Shown in pieces: positions 1 to 64,000 of a stretch of DNA of 64,000 nucleotides. The notes under the pieces were generated by a model. That model ran no database searches, was not told where the DNA came from, and saw only the letters and a program-made list of their open reading frames with translations. The stretch's first letter is position 1. Every line of letters begins with the position of its first letter. This DNA comes from Protula sp. h YS-2021 (lineage: Eukaryota; Annelida; Polychaeta; Sabellida; Serpulidae): positions 33,843,911-33,907,910 of the forward strand of contig OX457026.1 in the NCBI GenBank assembly GCA_949752745.1, in the 5' to 3' direction. The position numbers and the translations under genes are program-made.

Positions 1-259
1 AAAATCAATTCTTTGTAGTAACTGTATATTGAAAATTAATTTGAAATGTCTGAAAAAAAAAGAAAAAAAAAACAGTTTGTGCCCTGTGACTGTTTTGTAT
101 TGCCTTTTCGTCCGTTCTTTTGCAAGAGAGCATTCTGTCCAGAGAATTTTCCATGAATATTTCCCGGTGTTCTTATACAGTTGAAAGTCAAATTCGTTTC
201 ATAATTCATGATTTGGCTTCGGTAATACAAACAGATTCATATTTGTGTTTTATTTTCAG

Positions 260-63854
<63,595 letters not shown>

Positions 63855-64000
63855 GTAAGTGCATGGGTAGGAGGGATTTCCCTAATTACACTACAACCCC
63901 GGACGGAAATGGCACCCTTTTTTCCCTTTTAATCCTCTTATTTTAAAATAACCACAGGACTGGGTCCCACAAATGGTTTTATTTCGGGAGTTCTCGTATC

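Overview
The window is animal nuclear DNA: AT-rich, full of microsatellites and transposable elements, with coding sequence only in short exons bounded by GT and AG. It is dominated by one very large plus-strand gene that runs off both ends. I read 44 coding exons (260 to 63854). All introns are GT-AG, and every intron is phase 1 except the one inside each cysteine module (between exons e and f), which is phase 0. The domain architecture and transposon complement suggest a marine lophotrochozoan invertebrate, perhaps a mollusc. That is inference from remembered families; no species is claimed.

The predicted product is an extracellular mosaic protein. A six-exon cysteine-rich cassette (exons a to f) alternates with runs of EGF-like domains, one EGF per exon. 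Order: module 1 (exons d-f only; a-c would lie upstream), 19 EGF exons (15706-45155), complete module 2 (45494-49946), 8 EGF exons (51792-57687), complete module 3 (58844-62104), then at least 2 EGF exons (62293-63854). The cassette recalls the DUF7044/DUF7043/DUF7042/DUF7045 families of uncharacterised invertebrate secreted proteins (memory-based, not searched). About two thirds of the EGF exons carry the O-fucosylation consensus, six carry the O-glucosylation consensus and two look calcium-binding, so a glycosylated cell-surface or matrix protein is likely. Reading through the donor of exon f in module 3 gives a hydrophobic tail, a stop and an AATAAA signal, a candidate alternative membrane-anchored end.

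Within the first EGF array, five EGF exons with their introns were tandemly duplicated (about 20405-27094 and 27095-40080). The paralogous introns show by comparison which transposons arrived later: a hAT-like element (29626-31013) and an 8.07-kb DIRS-type tyrosine-recombinase retrotransposon (31340-39413, minus strand) in unit 2, and an inverted-repeat insert (about 22085-22365) and a decayed retroelement (about 24330-26540) in unit 1. The DIRS element has identical 179-bp inverted terminal repeats, an internal complementary region, gag, RT/RNase H and tyrosine recombinase. Its only visible lesion is a frame change at a 13-base homopolymer.

Intron 1 (425-13427) is a transposon graveyard: a pogo-like MITE, a decayed DIRS relic (about 890-4640), and a nest in which Helentron-like non-autonomous elements are interrupted by three related elements saturated with the CGTCGG motif and carrying tRNA-Pro-derived sequence. 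Similar motif-saturated elements with other motifs lie near 40.1-41.7 kb (ACGTTG) and 62.7-63.6 kb (CCCACGT). No CRISPR, rRNA, functional tRNA gene or promoter was recognised.
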